64,000 bases of DNA, from positions 1 to 64,000 of the forward strand of contig VRUL01000019.1 of NCBI GenBank assembly GCA_019456145.1, read 5' to 3'. Both the position numbers and the translations under genes were made by a program. The notes under the pieces were generated by a model, which was given only the letters and a program-made list of their open reading frames with translations, had not been told where the DNA came from and made no database searches. Shown piece after piece: positions 39,500 through 49,765 of the stretch (positions are counted from its first letter, which is position 1; every line of letters begins with the position of its first letter). This DNA comes from Planctomycetota bacterium. GTDB taxonomy: Bacteria > Planctomycetota > Phycisphaerae > Sedimentisphaerales > Anaerobacaceae.

Positions 39500-40714
39500 T
39501 CAGGCAATAATTTTAGTTACAACACCGGCACCGACTGTCCGACCACCCTCACGAATAGCAAAGCGAAGGCCTTCTTCCATTGCGATCGGAGATATAATCT
39601 CAACCTCCATCGCTATATTATCACCAGGCATGCACATCTCAGCAGTCTTGCCTTCCCGGCTCATTAATGCATGTACCGAACCGGTGACATCGGTCGTTCT
39701 GAAATAAAACTGCGGCCTGTAGCCTGAGAAGAACGGTGTATGACGGCCACCTTCTTCCTTGGTCAGAACATAGACTTCGGAATGAAACTTAGTATGAGGA
39801 GTAATGGAACCGGGTGCTGCTACAACCTGCCCTCTCTCCAAGTCTTTCTTTTCCACGCCACGCAGAAGCAAGCCGATGTTATCGCCGGCCTGGCCTTCAT
39901 TGAGCGTTTTGTTAAACATCTCCACGCCTGTTACTACGGTCTTGCGTGTCTCATCTGCAAGCCCGACAACTTCAACCTCCTCGCCTACGCGGACTTTACC
40001 TCGCTCAGCCCGGCCTGTACCGACCGTGCCGCGACCCTTAATGCTGAAAACATCCTCAATCGGCATAAGAAACGGCTTGTCGATTTCACGCTCAGGAATT
40101 GGGATATAATCATCGACCGCTTCCATCAACTCGTCAATGCACTTGCAGGCTTCATCATCTTTACCTTCGCAATTCATCGCCGCTAAAGCCGAACCCTTAA
40201 TAAGAGGAATCTCGTCGCCGGGGAATTCATATTTGTTCAGCAGTTCTCTTATCTCCAGTTCTACCAACTCCACCAGCTCAGGGTCATCAACCTGGTCAAC
40301 CTTGTTCATGAAAACCACAATCCTGGGCACGTTAACTTGACGAGCAAGAAGGATGTGCTCACGGGTCTGCGGCATAGGACCGTCACCGGCCGCCACTACC
40401 AAAATAGCACCATCCATCTGTGCTGCTCCGGTAATCATATTCTTGATATAATCGGCGTGCCCCGGACAATCAACGTGGGCATAGTGGCGTTTTACCGTTT
40501 CATACTCTACATGAGCAGTGTTGATTGTAACACCTCGTTCCTTCTCTTCGGGAGCGTTATCGATATCCTCGAATTTTTTGATGTTACCACTGCCGGCTAC
40601 ATGCGCCAGCCGCATTGTGATTGCTGCCGTCAATGTCGTCTTACCGTGGTCAACATGACCTATAGTTCCAATATTGATATGGGGTTTTACCCGCTCATAT
40701 ACAGCCTTTGCCAT
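39500..40714 (-). CDS. tuf: Translation elongation factor Tu
   Basis: EF-Tu (404 aa) delivers aminoacyl-tRNA to the ribosome. Motifs are [17 protein letters not shown] and NKVD, with domains II and III complete to the C-terminal [14 protein letters not shown]. It has a small Cys-containing insert ([12 protein letters not shown]) in the G domain relative to E. coli. I start at 40714 ([12 protein letters not shown]). It lies about 150 bases after tRNA-Thr; 240 gene-free bases separate it from rpmG. Confidence 0.97.
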   Translation of the reverse strand: MAKAVYERVKPHINIGTIGHVDHGKTTLTAAITMRLAHVAGSGNIKKFEDIDNAPEEKERGVTINTAHVEYETVKRHYAHVDCPGHADYIKNMITGAAQMDGAILVVAAGDGPMPQTREHILLARQVNVPRIVVFMNKVDQVDDPELVELVELEIRELLNKYEFPGDEIPLIKGSALAAMNCEGKDDEACKCIDELMEAVDDYIPIPEREIDKPFLMPIEDVFSIKGRGTVGTGRAERGKVRVGEEVEVVGLADETRKTVVTGVEMFNKTLNEGQAGDNIGLLLRGVEKKDLERGQVVAAPGSITPHTKFHSEVYVLTKEEGGRHTPFFSGYRPQFYFRTTDVTGSVHALMSREGKTAEMCMPGDNIAMEVEIISPIAMEEGLRFAIREGGRTVGAGVVTKIIA

Positions 40715-40864
40715 CTTAATATAAACCTCCAAAGTGCTGGGTTAGTATTTATTTACCTGCCTACTTTGTTTCTCAAAAGACGATTTTAAAACCTTTATAA
40801 TCAACTCACAGCTAAGATTACTGATAAATTTGCAAGCTATCTCAGCCTGACCTGCTTGCATTTT

Positions 40865-40936
<72 letters not shown>

Positions 40937-41452
40937 AATCTTTAATTTACTATTCACCGCCTTTGCGGTTAATAAAACAGCAAATGATAAACAAAGACTC
41001 TACACAATTTGCAAATCGAAAAGATAAATCCCACCCTCTTTTTTCTGCCTCATCAAATATATAGCTTATACAGGAACTTTTAAGCTCGTCTGTTCGATTT
41101 ACAATATAAACGATTGATATTATAAAATCATTACCAACAATGCAAACTCAAAAAGTATAAAAAAAACAAAAAAATAAAATATTTTCTTTTCCGTGCTTGT
41201 TTATACTAAAAATATTGAATTTCGGCCCAAAAATAGTGATTATCGTGTATTGACACTAATTCAGCAACCTCATTGAAATATCATGATTCTTGATTATGGC
41301 CCAAAAATGAAGGTTTCCTGAGTTAAAAGCAAAATTATTTTTTCATTTTCTCAAAAAATCTCCTCCCCAAACACTCTGGCACAACACAGCAATATATACA
41401 TGCCCACGATAATCGCACAATAAATTCCTGTTACCAGCAGCTTTTTTGGGCT
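40937..41452 (-). other. Gene-free AT-rich region upstream of tRNA-Thr/tuf
   Basis: These 516 bases hold no convincing gene. They contain long A/T runs (around 41155-41190) and the candidate promoter listed at 41119-41146. They separate the ribosomal super-cluster from the HEAT-repeat gene, which is also on the - strand. Confidence 0.6.
41119..41146 (-). promoter_or_regulatory. Candidate promoter for the tRNA-Thr/tuf run
   Basis: On the - strand a perfect TATAAT (41119-41124) is preceded, after 16 bases, by TTTGCA (41141-41146), a four-of-six match to TTGACA. It lies about 180 bases upstream of tRNA-Thr in a very AT-rich stretch, so a chance match is possible. Confidence 0.4.
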
Positions 41453-43687
41453 TTACCCTACTTTTTTTAACTGACGAAGATGACTAATCCAGAGCTTCAC
41501 CTGCATGAGCCATTTCGGCCTCTTACTCTTGGGATTTATTTTAGTTAATGCTTTTAGCGTCTCGTTAGGATCAACTCCAGCAGGCGGTTCCCTTAAATAA
41601 TTGTCAATTACCCGTACTATAACATTGTTAGGTTCTAAGTCTTTTTCCAGCAGGCTATTATCCACTAATTTGGCTGCAGCTTCCACATTTGGCCATCTCA
41701 AATAAGCATCCAGCAGTTCGGCCAAGATTTTCTCCCTGTCTTCTGCCTCTTTTGCCTCTGCCTGTAGTATACCCAAATATTTCGCCACTTGTTCAAAAGC
41801 ACCGGTTTTCTTATAAAGGTCAGCTAATTTTTCTCTAATATTCTTGAGCATTTTCAGCTTATTCTCACGGACGGCCTTTCCCTCTGCTACATCAAGAAAT
41901 GAGATCCTTTGTTCAACAGACAACTTGGCTTTGGCGCTTGTCGAATCAAATTTAGCAATCCACTCGTTTAAGACGGTAGCATCAGAACCTTTGAATATTT
42001 CAAGCATCGCCTGCCAGGCCGGCCCGCTCTCACCCTCCGCTGTCGAACCAATTTTGCCCGAAAGCCAAACTAAATCTTCTCCTCTGCCGACTTCGCCTGC
42101 AAGCTCAATTATTTTTTTCCGAACGAGCGGATTATTGTCGTTAATAAAACCTCTCAATATATCTAGCGCCTTTGTTTTATCAATATAGACAAGCCCATCT
42201 ACCGCAGCCTCTCGAACCGAATCTGCCTCATCATTTAATGCCTGCTCAAATAGAGACTTAAAAAGCTTACTTGATTCAGCCCTGCAAACACTCCTCTGGG
42301 CACATAATCCCGCCATAGCGGTGAGCAATTGCCCGCGCAGCATCCCGTCGGATTCATCTTTTTCCTGTTGGTATCTTCCCTGGAGTAAACCAAGATATTT
42401 GCCAACCTCCTCCGATGCTAATCCGCCCTGCTCAAGCCGTTTCTTTATTACATCAGCTCCTTTTTGTGCCTTTTTAGGGTCTTGTTCGAGCAGAAACTTT
42501 TCCGACCATCCTAAGAGCTGTTTTCTTATTTCTGGTGAAACTTTAATCCCTGAATTGGCCGAAAAAGCGTATTGACATGCTCTGCCCAGTGCAACGAACA
42601 ACTCGATCCTGACCTCATCGTATTGTTCTATTTTGAGCTGTTCCAGCAAGTGCTGGGCTGAATTCAACTCGACCATCAAAGCCAGAAGCTTTGCTGTTTT
42701 TAGGCGGACATCTCTGTCCTGTCCCGAAATCAAATTAACTAAAACGGACTCAAGAACAGCAGGTAACTTAAGGTTTGGGGTCGAGCTTACTCGATCTTGA
42801 TAAACCTTATCCAAAGCCCATAATCTCACTGTCACTTCTGAATTATTCAAATGCTTAGCCAGGAACTTAGCTTTGGCTGCAGCATCCTTACTGCCACTGT
42901 ATACCTCGTCTAATGCAGACAAATAGCGTTCTTCCCGCAGATCCAGCTTATCTTCCAACTTGTTCATCTGCCTTTCCAGCCAAATCAGTCGGTCCCGCAG
43001 GAATTCGTCTGTGTCCTGGCTTTGAAGGATATTTACTGTGAGAATTTCGGCGTCCATGCCTACAGTTATGCCCAGAGAATTCAACGCTTGTTCTGCTGCC
43101 TCAGCTACCTGCTTTTCAGGATCATTGACCAGCTTTATAAGTCTAATCACCGCCTGCTTATACGGTTGAAGCTTCAACGCATATATCGCATTCAATCTGG
43201 CATTGACCGGCAGCGATGGATTTGTTAACACTTTTTCAAGGGGCTCTGATATTTGCTCATATTGAAAAAGTAAAAGGCCTTCAGCAGCCAATTCAGCCTC
43301 TGTGGCAATTTTTGTAGGTAAGATATCAAGCAACGGCTGAATAAAGTCGCCTTTTTTATTTATAGGTTTCTGCTCTGGGCGGGCCTGAATCAACGCCTTA
43401 CATACAGCCATGCGTGCAGCGCTGTTTTCGGTTTGACGAAGTGCCGACAGCAGAATTTCTCGCGCCGCCGTGTCTTCACTAAACAGCATTTCGGTAGCTG
43501 CATCAATACGTATCTGCTCGCTTTTACCCTCAAACAAAGTGCTTTCATAGATTTTCAACTGTTTGCTGAGTTCGGCCTTTATACCTTTTTCATTCGGGAG
43601 TGAGGCCGACCTGCCGGCACTGACCCCGGCTTGTTGGCATCCCACCATCAATAGTAATATCAGCAGATATAGCCGTTTTGTACTCAT
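41453..43687 (-). CDS. HEAT-repeat lipoprotein
   Basis: A 744-residue predicted lipoprotein starting at the ATG at 43687 (MSTKRLYLLILLLMVGCQQ), with lipobox MVGC. An ATG at 43747 would add 20 residues before the signal. The body is alpha-helical with degenerate HEAT/armadillo-type repeats (such as VNDPEKQVAEAAEQALNSLG and LNDEADSVREAAVDGLVYI) that normally serve as protein-binding scaffolds. The C-terminal quarter looks TPR-like. No catalytic motif is seen. It is separated by a 100-base gap from the recombinase gene upstream. Its partner is unknown. Confidence 0.8.
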   Translation of the reverse strand: MSTKRLYLLILLLMVGCQQAGVSAGRSASLPNEKGIKAELSKQLKIYESTLFEGKSEQIRIDAATEMLFSEDTAAREILLSALRQTENSAARMAVCKALIQARPEQKPINKKGDFIQPLLDILPTKIATEAELAAEGLLLFQYEQISEPLEKVLTNPSLPVNARLNAIYALKLQPYKQAVIRLIKLVNDPEKQVAEAAEQALNSLGITVGMDAEILTVNILQSQDTDEFLRDRLIWLERQMNKLEDKLDLREERYLSALDEVYSGSKDAAAKAKFLAKHLNNSEVTVRLWALDKVYQDRVSSTPNLKLPAVLESVLVNLISGQDRDVRLKTAKLLALMVELNSAQHLLEQLKIEQYDEVRIELFVALGRACQYAFSANSGIKVSPEIRKQLLGWSEKFLLEQDPKKAQKGADVIKKRLEQGGLASEEVGKYLGLLQGRYQQEKDESDGMLRGQLLTAMAGLCAQRSVCRAESSKLFKSLFEQALNDEADSVREAAVDGLVYIDKTKALDILRGFINDNNPLVRKKIIELAGEVGRGEDLVWLSGKIGSTAEGESGPAWQAMLEIFKGSDATVLNEWIAKFDSTSAKAKLSVEQRISFLDVAEGKAVRENKLKMLKNIREKLADLYKKTGAFEQVAKYLGILQAEAKEAEDREKILAELLDAYLRWPNVEAAAKLVDNSLLEKDLEPNNVIVRVIDNYLREPPAGVDPNETLKALTKINPKSKRPKWLMQVKLWISHLRQLKKVG

Positions 43688-43787
43688 TCGGATGACCCTA
43701 AACAAAACTCCATATCTCATAATAATCCCCAAACCTCTACAGGTCAACTCTCATTTTCGTACGTTTTTAGCACCTCGATTAACTCTA

Positions 43788-44726
43788 TTAAGGTCTTGGG
43801 TGGTATGTTTTATGAATCTTTCGCAGCCTTTCCTGATCAACATGTGTATAAATCTGTGTGGTGGCGATATCCACATGTCCGAGCATTTCCTGAACGCTTC
43901 GCAAATCGGCTCCACCTGTCAGTAGATGCGTTGCGAAGCAATGCCTCAATGTATGAGCAGTAAGTTTTCTGGGCAATCCAGCACGGATTGCATATTTTTT
44001 CACTAATCTCCAAATCTCAATACGACTCAAAGGCAGACCTGTTCGAGACAGCAGCAGAAAATCAGTACTGTGCGACTTGGCCAGCTTCGGCCGAAGATCC
44101 CTAAGATACTCGATTGTTGCTGCGATGGCGACTTTGCCGATTGGGATTACGCGTTCTCTATTGCCTTTGCCCAGGCAGCGCAAGTATCCTATGTTAAGAT
44201 TCAAATCCGAGGTTTTCAGCCCTGCCAACTCGCTGGCACGTACGCCGGTGGCATAGAGTAATTCGAGAATCGCTTTATCACGAAGGTAAAAAGGTTCATC
44301 TGGTAATGGGGCGTTTAACAGGTCGATAACCTGCTTTTTGCTGCAATAAGTGGGCAGTTTCTGCCAGAGTTTCGGGCCTTCGAGTATTGATGTGAAGTCA
44401 TCACAGATTCGGCCGGTAAGTTTGGAAAACCGCAAGAGCATCCTTATTGCGACAAGGCAGCGCTTAACCGTGCTTTCGCTCTTTTCGGCCCTGCTGAGCA
44501 CTTGCATATACTTTTGGATATGAACCGGCTTTATTTGCTGCAGACAGTTGATTTTCTTGGAATTGCAATACGCCAAAAAGCCTTTCAAATCGCGGCCATA
44601 GGCCAAAACTGTATTGTTGGAAAGACCCGCCTCAACAATCACATAATTCAAAAAATCCTTAATGCTCTGTCCTAAAGGCGCAGAAGCTAATTTTTCACTA
44701 CCGGATTGTAACCGCACCGAAGACAT
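43788..44726 (-). CDS. Tyrosine recombinase of the XerC/XerD type
   Basis: The 312-residue protein has a SAM-like core-binding N-terminal domain (SNNTVLAYGRDLKGFLAY) and the catalytic domain. Catalytic residues are visible: Arg in ATGVRASELAGL, the HxxR box in HTLRHCFATHL, His in LGHVDIATTQ and the nucleophilic Tyr in IYTHV. Size and motifs match Xer recombinases that resolve chromosome dimers at dif. The integron-integrase extra helix was not recognised. No att sites were identified beside it. The gene stands alone, so a housekeeping role is the most likely one. Confidence 0.88.
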   Translation of the reverse strand: MSSVRLQSGSEKLASAPLGQSIKDFLNYVIVEAGLSNNTVLAYGRDLKGFLAYCNSKKINCLQQIKPVHIQKYMQVLSRAEKSESTVKRCLVAIRMLLRFSKLTGRICDDFTSILEGPKLWQKLPTYCSKKQVIDLLNAPLPDEPFYLRDKAILELLYATGVRASELAGLKTSDLNLNIGYLRCLGKGNRERVIPIGKVAIAATIEYLRDLRPKLAKSHSTDFLLLSRTGLPLSRIEIWRLVKKYAIRAGLPRKLTAHTLRHCFATHLLTGGADLRSVQEMLGHVDIATTQIYTHVDQERLRKIHKTYHPRP

Positions 44727-44948
44727 GTGGATTAATCTCTAAATACGAAATATACGTTACGATATAGTCAATTCGATAATATCAATATCGGCGTTAAAAC
44801 AATCTTATCTTTAGCCTTGTATACCCGGCAATATGCACAACAAAGACATAAACAGTAAAATCACATCTTGACAACACATTTATACTCCGCATAGTAGAAA
44901 CAAGGTGATTCCTATTCCAAAACTGTGTAAAAGTGAAAGGAGCCTATT

Positions 44949-46208
44949 ATGGACGAAATAAAGCTGAATCGTCGCGAATTTCTGAGATATACAACTGGTT
45001 GTACTGTAGCACTTGGAAGTTTCTCGGTTCACAGGGCTCTGTCCTCTAACCGCAATCTTATTCCTGTCAGGGCCATCACGCGCGGGCCGAAATTCCACTG
45101 GTTCAGCTACTACGACAAACTGCAGTTCGATCCAACCTGCCGCTATGTGCTCGGAATGGAGGTTGGCTTCGAGCATCGCGGCCCCGGGCCGGATGACGTT
45201 ATCAGTATTGGTATGGTTGATTTAAAGAACCGTAACCACTGGATAGAACTCGGCAAAAGCAGCGCATGGTGCTGGCAGCAGGGCTGTATGCTCCAGTGGC
45301 GGCCCGGCTCGAAAAACGAAATTATCTGGAATGACCGACAAAGCGGCCGATTCGTCTGCCATATTTTCAACGTCAAGACCGGCAAAAAGCGAACACTACA
45401 GCACCCATTTTATACAGTCAGCCCCGACGGACACACTGCCGTTGCACCGGATTTCCGGCGTATCCAGGATATGCGGCCGGGCTACGGTTACATAGGATTA
45501 CCCGATCCATATAAAGACGAATCGGCACCCAAAGATTCGGGCATTTTCCATCTCGACCTCGATACCGGCAGGCACAAGCTGATAATCTCAATCGCAGACG
45601 TTGCAAAAATTCCCAATCCCCATTCCGACTTAACCAGTGCAAAACATTACTTCAATCATCTTCTGTTCAATACCGATGGCTCGCGATTCATCTTTCTGCA
45701 CCGCTGGCGAATAAAGGGCAAAGGCGGTTTTGGTACACGAATGCTCACAGCTCGGCCTGATGGCACCAATATCCGTGTTGTGGACGATTACGGTAGAACC
45801 TCACACTTTATCTGGCGCGACACACGCCATATTCTCGCCTGGACCTGGCACCCGTCACATGGAAACGCCTTTTATCTATATGAAGACGGGACACATAAGG
45901 TAGAAGTGGTTGGTAAAGGTGTTATGACAAAAAATGGACATTGCAGTTATCTGCCGGCCAATAAGTGGATTCTCAACGATACATATCCGGACAAAGAGCG
46001 AAAACAGCACGTCTATCTCTACAATGTTGAGACACGCACGAAAGTTCAGCTCGGCAGTTTCCATTTGCCGCCTCAATATAAAGGCGAATGGCGATGTGAT
46101 ACACATCCACGTTTCAGTCCTGACGGCCGAAGTGTTGTCATTGATTCACCACATGGAGGCACCGGACGACAAATACATCTCATCGATATTAGCTCTATTG
46201 TTGCGTAA
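44949..46208 (+). CDS. Tat-exported beta-propeller protein
   Basis: The 419-residue protein starts after an AAGGAG site. Its N-terminus carries a twin-arginine motif (NRREFLRYT) followed by a hydrophobic segment, so export in folded form is likely. The body has repeated propeller-like motifs (FYTVSPDGHTAVAPDF, LLFNTDGSRFIFLHRW, HPRFSPDGRSVVIDSP), resembling the oligogalacturonate-lyase-type and TolB-type propellers. Enzymatic activity cannot be claimed. The family is frequent near polysaccharide genes in planctomycetes. It starts a + strand run, followed by the dockerin-type protein. Confidence 0.75.
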   Translation: MDEIKLNRREFLRYTTGCTVALGSFSVHRALSSNRNLIPVRAITRGPKFHWFSYYDKLQFDPTCRYVLGMEVGFEHRGPGPDDVISIGMVDLKNRNHWIELGKSSAWCWQQGCMLQWRPGSKNEIIWNDRQSGRFVCHIFNVKTGKKRTLQHPFYTVSPDGHTAVAPDFRRIQDMRPGYGYIGLPDPYKDESAPKDSGIFHLDLDTGRHKLIISIADVAKIPNPHSDLTSAKHYFNHLLFNTDGSRFIFLHRWRIKGKGGFGTRMLTARPDGTNIRVVDDYGRTSHFIWRDTRHILAWTWHPSHGNAFYLYEDGTHKVEVVGKGVMTKNGHCSYLPANKWILNDTYPDKERKQHVYLYNVETRTKVQLGSFHLPPQYKGEWRCDTHPRFSPDGRSVVIDSPHGGTGRQIHLIDISSIVA

Positions 46209-46356
46209 AAGTGACTCCGTTTCTCTTGCAGCCCCGTTTCTGCTTTTTTGAGCAGAATAATATGAAAAACACAGCTACCCTTTTCTTTTTTACTTGAATT
46301 GGCCTTATCATTTGTCTAAAATCAAATGTGCTTGAATTTTAATGGAGGATATTAAG

Positions 46357-47925
46357 ATGAAAAAGCTGATACTTTTCTTTATCTTCCTGCAGGCCAACCT
46401 CTGCAATGTAACGGCCACCGGCAAGACAAACACTTATGTGTTTCTCCCGGAACAAAGTTCGGTAGTTCAAACCGGGGGATTTGCCGGGATCCGTGAAATC
46501 CACTCGATAGCAGGACGGTTCCACTTAACGGTCGATTTCGAGACCGGCATGGCCTCATTTGACCAGGTAAATGCGACCCTCAGCGAGAGCCCCTTCTTGT
46601 ATACGCAGAGCCTGGGTGTCCTATTTAACATGACAGAACTGGCCGGTACCGTTACCAGCGATACGGAAATCAGCTTTATAGGCAAAACCGCAGAGGCTTA
46701 CCCGGTCGATGTCAATCTTGTCGTGACCCTCAGAGATAGCTCCGTTGAAATGACCGGCCGAACGTTTCCCCCCTGCTGTGACTTTTTTATCTACAATTTA
46801 GATGCTGTTGCTCTGGAGTTTACTAAGACTTATTACGTCGATGCGGTCAATGGTGATGATAACAATGACGGTTTGAACCCCAAAACAGCCTTCGCGACCA
46901 TTCAGAAAGGTATTGATAATGCCGCCGATGGTGATACCATTATTGTCTTTCCGGGCCTTTACACTGAAATTATCAACTTTCTCGGCAAAAATATCTCGCT
47001 GAAAAGCACAGACCCAACCAAATCACATATAGTCAAGAGTACAATCATTAGCGGCATGGTTTATTTTCGTGGTACGGAAGACCCAAGCTGTACGCTTACA
47101 GGCTTTAATATCGACGGCTATATCAACGGCTTCGACTGGGAAATTGACCCGAACGGCGTGAATCACACGCACGCCACAATCAGTCATTGCGTCCTTGAGA
47201 ACTTCATAACCGGCTGCGGGCGACTTATTTACGCCTGTGATGGGACAATCAGCAACTGTACAGTCGCCAACATTGGATATATGTGCCTTAGACCGTGGCC
47301 GGCACCTGCGATTGTCGGATGCCACGGCTTAATTGAGAACTGCGCCTTCGTAGCCGTCTCTGACGGTATAGAAGTCCTGGAGGGCGGAACCTGCACAATT
47401 AAAAATTGCATACTGTACCGTAACACCTGGGCGGTTGTGCCCAGCGGAGCAACGCTGAATATTTGGTATAGCAACTTCGAGGGTGGTCGTGATAGGATTT
47501 GGGGCAACGGCATCGTGAACTGGGGGCCGGGAAATATCGACACCGACCCATGCTTTGCTCGATTAGGAAACTGGCAGGCCGAAGGCGATTATCATCTCAA
47601 ATCCCAGGCCGGTAGATGGGAACCAAATAGTCAGACCTGGGTGCAGGATAACGTTACAAGCCCGTGCATCGATGCGGGTGATATTTACAATCCTATCGGC
47701 CATGAGCCATTTCCCAACGGTGGTCTTATCAATATGGGAGCCTTTGGCGGGACGGCTGAGGCAAGCAAATCATACTTTGGCAAACCGGTATGTGAAACGA
47801 TTGTTGCTGGAGATGTAAACGGAGACTGTAGAGTTAACTTTCTTGACTTTCAGCTTACGGCTTTGCATTGGTTGGAAGATAACACTCCGCCCCCTCCCCC
47901 ACTTCTGCTCTCACCTCCGCCATAG
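46357..47925 (+). CDS. Secreted right-handed beta-helix protein with dockerin-like C-terminus
   Basis: The 522-residue protein begins with a signal peptide (MKKLILFFIFLQANLCNVTA); the ATG at 46357 follows GGAGG by eight bases. Residues about 160-460 form a parallel beta-helix of the type in pectate-lyase-like proteins, with a DUF1565-like start (YYVDAVNGDDNNDGLNP) and many Cys- and Asn-rich turns (ISHCVLENFITGCGR, IKNCILYRN). Near the end GDVNGDCRVNFLDF matches one type I dockerin/EF-hand loop, seen in planctomycete secreted proteins. A poly-Pro tail ends the protein. No catalytic residues can be assigned. Binding to or cleavage of a polysaccharide is a guess. Confidence 0.8.
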   Translation: MKKLILFFIFLQANLCNVTATGKTNTYVFLPEQSSVVQTGGFAGIREIHSIAGRFHLTVDFETGMASFDQVNATLSESPFLYTQSLGVLFNMTELAGTVTSDTEISFIGKTAEAYPVDVNLVVTLRDSSVEMTGRTFPPCCDFFIYNLDAVALEFTKTYYVDAVNGDDNNDGLNPKTAFATIQKGIDNAADGDTIIVFPGLYTEIINFLGKNISLKSTDPTKSHIVKSTIISGMVYFRGTEDPSCTLTGFNIDGYINGFDWEIDPNGVNHTHATISHCVLENFITGCGRLIYACDGTISNCTVANIGYMCLRPWPAPAIVGCHGLIENCAFVAVSDGIEVLEGGTCTIKNCILYRNTWAVVPSGATLNIWYSNFEGGRDRIWGNGIVNWGPGNIDTDPCFARLGNWQAEGDYHLKSQAGRWEPNSQTWVQDNVTSPCIDAGDIYNPIGHEPFPNGGLINMGAFGGTAEASKSYFGKPVCETIVAGDVNGDCRVNFLDFQLTALHWLEDNTPPPPPLLLSPPP

Positions 47926-47936
47926 TCAGCCAATAA

Positions 47937-47967
47937 CTGCTTAGTTGGACTCAGCGGCAGATTTTTT
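47937..47967 (+). terminator. Possible intrinsic terminator after the beta-helix gene
   Basis: An imperfect hairpin (GCTTAGT/ACTCAGC with outer CTGC/GCAG) lies 11 bases after the stop and is followed by seven T. It fits a terminator on the + strand, but the stem is interrupted. Confidence 0.5.
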
Positions 47968-48057
47968 TCGTCCACCTAATATAGAAAAAGCAATTCCTTC
48001 TTGAGTTGATGACTCAGTGCATATATAATCATACTCTGAATTCAACGAAAAACTAAA

Positions 48058-48681
48058 ATGAACAGACGAAAAATACAAAAGAACAAAAGAAGACAAGGAT
48101 ACAGTTACCCAAGAGCACTTATCGCTTATGCACTTATACTCACAGGCTGTGCTCAGAAACAGCACCATGTTGTAATCGAGCAAATTTGTCTACCGCACAC
48201 ACAGTCTGTGGGACTCCTTAAGGAGAAACTCCAGGCAATGAAGATAGCCAAAGATGTCCTTGGGCGAATGAATTTTACTATCGCCAAAGCTGATACCGAG
48301 CAAGGTCTTATACGTACCAAACCGCTGCCGGGGGCACAATCCTTCGAATTCTGGCGAAGCGATAATGTTGGTCCTTTCAACTCTACCGAAGCAAATCTAC
48401 ACAGTATTCGAAGAATTGCCGAATTAGACATAAGTCACCAGGGCGGGCAATTGTGTATCAACTGTGATGTGAAAGTTCAAAGATTATCTATGCCTGAACA
48501 CCAAATCACTACGAGCGGACGGGCATACGAGATGTTTACGAGCAGCAGACAATCGATGCAGTACCTGAAACTACACGCCAAGCAGAAAAAAGATTTGGCC
48601 TGGGTCGATTTAGGCAGTGACCGTCAACTGGCAACGGAGATTTTGAAGCGAATTGAAAAATACACGAAGCGCCAAGAGTAA
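48058..48681 (+). CDS. Predicted lipoprotein of unknown function
   Basis: The 207-residue protein has a basic N-terminus, a hydrophobic stretch and a lipobox-like LTGC near residue 31, so it is probably an outer- or inner-membrane lipoprotein. No domain is recognised. The central part (MNFTIAKADTEQGLIRTKP) resembles small lipoproteins that carry a conserved FT.A.AD..RG/QG.I.T pattern in planctomycetes, but this is memory, not a search. It lies 62 bases before galE on the same strand. Confidence 0.65.
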   Translation: MNRRKIQKNKRRQGYSYPRALIAYALILTGCAQKQHHVVIEQICLPHTQSVGLLKEKLQAMKIAKDVLGRMNFTIAKADTEQGLIRTKPLPGAQSFEFWRSDNVGPFNSTEANLHSIRRIAELDISHQGGQLCINCDVKVQRLSMPEHQITTSGRAYEMFTSSRQSMQYLKLHAKQKKDLAWVDLGSDRQLATEILKRIEKYTKRQE

Positions 48682-48743
48682 ATGAGAAGATGAGCAAATC
48701 CATCAACTCATCTACTCATAAATGCATCCACGAGATACGAGAT

Positions 48744-49727
48744 ATGAAAGTACTGGTTTGCGGCGGGGCAGGTTATATCGGCAGCAATATGACAGCGATG
48801 TTAGCTGCGGTGGATTTCGAGCCTGTCGTTTTTGACAATCTCAGCACAGGCCACCGGTCAGCGGTCGTCTCGGCTGAGTTTGTCCAGGGTGATTTAGCCG
48901 ATTACGAATTGCTCGTCAAGACGCTCAGGAAATACAAAATCGAAGCAGTAATGCACTTTGCCGCCTTTATTGAAGTGGGTGAATCGGTTCAGGTCCCGCT
49001 TAAATACTACCACAACAACGTATCCTGCACGCAGAATCTATTAAGCGCAATGGAGGCAGTCGGCGTAGATAAATTCGTTTTTAGCAGCACAGCGGCCGTA
49101 TATGGGATACCGGAAAAGCTGCCCATTACCGAAGATTCACCGAAACAGCCCATCAATCCCTATGGGGAAACCAAGCTGGCCGCCGAAAGGATGTGTCGCT
49201 ATCAAAGCCAGGCAGGAAAACTGCGATATGCCACCCTGCGATATTTCAATGCCTGCGGCGCGGGTGTAAAGGCATCTCTTGGCGAAGACCATAGACCTGA
49301 ATCGCATCTGATACCGAGAGTTATCCAGGCGGCAATGGGAAAAATCAGTGAAATCCAAATTTACGGGACCGATTATCCCACGCCCGACGGCACCTGCATG
49401 CGCGATTACATCCATATCGAGGATTTATGCAGGGCACATCTGCTGGCTTTGGAAAAGCTGGATCAGAACAGCGAACTTCTCTACAACTTGGGCAACGGCC
49501 AGGGCTATTCCGTCAAAGAGGTAATTGATACTGTTAAAAAGGTCAGCGGTAAAGAATTCAAAGTTGTGGAAACTGACCGCCGTCCCGGTGACCCACCGAT
49601 ACTAACATCCGACGCCACAAAGGCCGGGACCGAACTCGGCTGGAAAACGGAAATCCCTGAGCTGGAAAAAATAGTTGCAACCGCATGGCAGTGGCATAAC
49701 GAGCATCCTGACGGATATCCGGATTGA
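48744..49727 (+). CDS. galE: UDP-glucose 4-epimerase
   Basis: This extended short-chain dehydrogenase (327 aa) interconverts UDP-glucose and UDP-galactose (Leloir pathway, and precursor supply for glycans). NAD-binding GGAGYIGS lies at residues 6-13 of the chosen start. The catalytic Ser-Tyr-Lys triad is visible in FSSTAAVYG and YGETKLAAE, and the C-terminal domain is complete (GDPPILTSD, MRDYIHIEDLC). I start at 48744 (MKVLVCGGAGYIGS); an in-frame ATG 18 codons upstream adds a non-family tail. The hexokinase gene follows, suggesting joint use in sugar activation. Confidence 0.93.
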   Translation: MKVLVCGGAGYIGSNMTAMLAAVDFEPVVFDNLSTGHRSAVVSAEFVQGDLADYELLVKTLRKYKIEAVMHFAAFIEVGESVQVPLKYYHNNVSCTQNLLSAMEAVGVDKFVFSSTAAVYGIPEKLPITEDSPKQPINPYGETKLAAERMCRYQSQAGKLRYATLRYFNACGAGVKASLGEDHRPESHLIPRVIQAAMGKISEIQIYGTDYPTPDGTCMRDYIHIEDLCRAHLLALEKLDQNSELLYNLGNGQGYSVKEVIDTVKKVSGKEFKVVETDRRPGDPPILTSDATKAGTELGWKTEIPELEKIVATAWQWHNEHPDGYPD

Positions 49728-49765
49728 ATTTCCGAATAACTTCAAAATCCAAAGGAGATTAACCT

